Shown: positions 7,476 to 8,877 of the stretch, piece after piece | Position numbering within the stretch: the stretch's first letter is position 1 | How the letters are laid out: each line of letters opens with the position of its first letter | Assembly: GCA_964405325.1 (NCBI GenBank) | Contig: CAYONM010000160.1 | Span: 1 to 8,877 of the forward strand | From: CAYONM01 sp964405325 | Lineage (GTDB): Bacteria > Planctomycetota > UBA11346 | Reading direction: 5' to 3' | DNA length: 8,877 nucleotides | Translations under genes and position numbers: made by a program | The notes under the pieces: model-generated | Told to the model about the DNA's origin: nothing | What the model saw: only the letters and a program-made list of their open reading frames with translations | The model's database searches: none

Positions 7476-8653
7476 CAGCGCACCTCCTTCCGGTAGGCAG
7501 AACCGGCGAAACCGGCAACGTAGAGGAGCTGTCGAGTTGGATCGTAGGCGTAGTCGTGATGCAAGGCCAGATCCAATTGCTTGGCACGCCAGGAATCCTC
7601 AACCAGATGCAAATCGCTGATCTTATTCCAGGAACCGCCGGCGTCCTGGCTGCGGTAGACGCCATCGTTGCAGACCACCACCAATTCATCGTTGTTGGCT
7701 CCAAACATCGGCCCCTGGCGGACCTGCGGCAATGCCGTCCCCAAGAGCTCCCAGCTGGCACCGGCATCGCTGCTGACCAATACGCCGCTTTCAGCTGCCC
7801 AGTACAGCTGACCACCACAGGCCACCGGCGTAATGCCGTTGACCAACTCCTCAGACACCTTGGTCCAATTCTCACCGCCGTCGCTGCTGCGATGAACGCC
7901 ATCGTATTTGGCAATCAACACCTGATCACCGATGATCCCATAGCCACGGAAGCGCATCCGGGTGGTTCGGTCGACATTGGTACTGGTCGCCAGGAGATAG
8001 TCCTCAGTATAACAGTAATCGACAACGATCCCCTTCATACCGCACTTGTCCCAGCTTTCGCCCCCATCGCGGCTGACCTGTATCCCCGCCCGGATCCGGC
8101 TCTGAGCGATCAACGCGGGCGGGTCTTGAGTAAAATCAGCCATGCCATGCCGCCAACCAGCCAGACGTTGGAATTTCTTCGAGTTGTCGAAGACCGACCA
8201 GGTGCTTCCACCATCGGTGGTATAGCCACTCTGACACAGGAGGTCTCCTTCGGGACCAGGCGGCCAAACCCGGAACACCACCAGTCGACCGGGTGCATCC
8301 GGATCCATATACATGCTCGCCGGCCGGACCCAACCGCCGAAAATGTGGCCATCATCGATTCGACTCCAGGTGTCACCGGCATCATTGCTGGTCCAAATAC
8401 CATAAGGTGGCCCATTCAGGCCGACCGATACAGCACCAGTGTGTCGGTCGACCACGACCCCAGCTACCCCCCTGGCGCCGGGCCGACTGTCATCGTAGCC
8501 CTCGACACCAGCAATCAGCTGCGGCGAAATTGCCTGCCACTCGCTTGCCGTACCCAGGGTACAGAAGACCAGCAGCAGGAAGAGCCGAAGGTGGTGGATG
8601 GGCAGACGTGGTGAAAATCGTCGCTTGGCGATGAATGATCGTGGCTGGTACAT
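7475..8653 (-). CDS. Exported BNR/Asp-box repeat beta-propeller protein
   Basis: This 392-residue protein carries six copies of the Asp-box motif S/T-x-D-x-G-x-x-W: SNDAGDTW (89-96), TTDGGSTW (145-152), SRDGGESW (194-201), SSDGGENW (256-263), SSDAGASW (294-301) and SQDAGGSW (335-342). Such repeats mark sialidase-like or VPS10/Ycf48-like beta-propellers, where each box is a structural turn in one blade. No sialidase catalytic set (Arg triad, Tyr/Glu) is evident, so an enzymatic role is not claimed. The N-terminus is an export signal: a basic stretch (RR, R, HH) and then the hydrophobic segment LRLFLLLVFCTLGTA (22-36). I chose the ATG at 8653 because it puts the basic stretch near the N-terminus. 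The frame is also open from an ATG at 8701, which would add 16 residues including FFF from a T9 run. Neither ATG has a good ribosome binding site. It appears to be first in an operon, ending in a TGATG overlap with the next gene. Confidence 0.85.
   Translation of the reverse strand: MYQPRSFIAKRRFSPRLPIHHLRLFLLLVFCTLGTASEWQAISPQLIAGVEGYDDSRPGARGVAGVVVDRHTGAVSVGLNGPPYGIWTSNDAGDTWSRIDDGHIFGGWVRPASMYMDPDAPGRLVVFRVWPPGPEGDLLCQSGYTTDGGSTWSVFDNSKKFQRLAGWRHGMADFTQDPPALIAQSRIRAGIQVSRDGGESWDKCGMKGIVVDYCYTEDYLLATSTNVDRTTRMRFRGYGIIGDQVLIAKYDGVHRSSDGGENWTKVSEELVNGITPVACGGQLYWAAESGVLVSSDAGASWELLGTALPQVRQGPMFGANNDELVVVCNDGVYRSQDAGGSWNKISDLHLVEDSWRAKQLDLALHHDYAYDPTRQLLYVAGFAGSAYRKEVR
7482..7489 (-). promoter_or_regulatory. 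Strong Shine-Dalgarno for the PQQ-like propeller gene
   Basis: The minus strand reads AAGGAGGT followed by GCGCTG and then ATG. This is close to a perfect anti-16S match with ideal spacing. It lies inside the last codons of the upstream BNR gene and fixes the downstream start at 7475. Confidence 0.85.
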
Positions 8654-8784
8654 AGACGCAATGATACCACCAGAACAATCAAAAAAAAACAGCAGCACCA
8701 TGAATGATCCAGCCGCTCCATACGTTGATCACTCATCACGGGTCCTGCCTGTGTGGTATTCTCCGGCAAAGGTCAGAAGCGTGC

Positions 8785-8816
8785 GGTCTGTACGTACGCC
8801 TTGAGACCCTTAGGGT
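8785..8816. promoter_or_regulatory. Cluster of short inverted repeats upstream of the BNR gene
   Basis: Three symmetric elements lie close together: GGTCT/AGACC (8785-8789 and 8804-8808), the 8-base palindrome GTACGTAC (8790-8797) and ACCCT-T-AGGGT (8806-8816). They sit in the 100-160 bases before the first gene of the operon, where a promoter and operator would be expected. I could not find a convincing -35/-10 pair for the operon, so a regulatory role is only suggested by position. Confidence 0.25.
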
Positions 8817-8877
8817 GCGGAATGAAATAAAGGTAGCAGATCGCGCAGAGATTTTGTCGATCCTTCAAGGCGCGAAG
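8815..8877 (+). CDS. Possible start of a divergent gene, PNPOx/Nim-like, cut by the window end
   Basis: From a GTG at 8815 the plus strand encodes MRNEIKVADRAEILSILQGA and K, open to the window edge. The pattern of a basic start, an acidic helix with EI..IL and then A-K resembles the N-terminus of pyridoxamine-5'-phosphate-oxidase-like flavin proteins of the NimA type (often MRRKDREITD..EI..IL). Only 21 codons are visible and the ribosome binding site is poor. The opposite strand is also open here in two frames (for example ending KSLRDLLPLFHSAP, stop near 8809), so an incoming gene from the right is an alternative. Confidence 0.22.
   Translation, partial: MRNEIKVADRAEILSILQGAK

Noticed and set aside
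7556..8614. Plus-strand open frame of 352 codons
   Set aside because: Antisense shadow of the BNR gene, whose six Asp-boxes settle the coding strand.
8515..8736. Minus-strand frame with a good Shine-Dalgarno and a hydrophobic stretch (FFLIVLVVSLRL)
   Set aside because: After the hydrophobic stretch it becomes a shadow of the BNR gene with cysteine- and serine-rich junk. It was kept only as part of the start-site finding.
1..8877. CRISPR arrays, tRNA or rRNA genes, insertion sequences, phage genes or defence systems
   Set aside because: No regularly spaced repeats, cloverleaf, transposase, integrase or known defence motif was seen on either strand.

Overview
The window looks like part of an accessory locus from a moderately GC-rich bacterium (roughly 58-60% GC by eye). 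All convincing genes lie on the minus strand, so the locus reads right to left. Two features suggest a member of the Planctomycetota/Verrucomicrobiota/Lentisphaerota group: large exported beta-propeller proteins, and a right-handed beta-helix protein with a LamG domain. This placement is inferred from protein style only; there is no rRNA or other taxonomic marker.

Layout in order of transcription. (1) 8653-7475: exported BNR/Asp-box beta-propeller with six Asp-boxes. (2) 7475-6021: exported PQQ-like (BamB-type) beta-propeller. It starts in a TGATG overlap with gene 1 and has a near-perfect Shine-Dalgarno inside the last codons of gene 1. (3) 6020-5593: a gap of about 430 bases with a possible weak terminator hairpin, a second hairpin, and a start-poor reading frame (to 5589) that looks like the 3' end of a lost gene. 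(4) 5568-2176: a 1130-residue exported beta-helix plus LamG protein, probably acting on or binding polysaccharide. (5) 2179-396: a second PQQ-like propeller gene that has no usable start codon and is split by a frameshift near 1475-1500, so probably a pseudogene. (6) 399-271: a possible 42-codon ORF overlapping the stop of gene 5. (7) 270-1: non-coding DNA with a long imperfect hairpin (156-215) of the intergenic-palindrome type and a short tandem duplication (37-71).

At the right edge, about 110 bases upstream of gene 1 hold several short inverted repeats. A possible plus-strand gene start at 8815 runs off the window, its first residues resembling pyridoxamine-phosphate-oxidase-like/Nim proteins. 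This call is weak.

Taken together, the intact genes encode three large exported repeat-fold proteins: two propellers and one beta-helix/lectin-like protein. The simplest reading is an envelope or extracellular module for binding or breaking down a complex carbohydrate. No transporter, regulator, sulfatase or classical glycoside hydrolase is visible, so substrate and activity are unknown. The remnants at 5589-5900 and 396-2179 suggest the cluster has lost parts through recombination.
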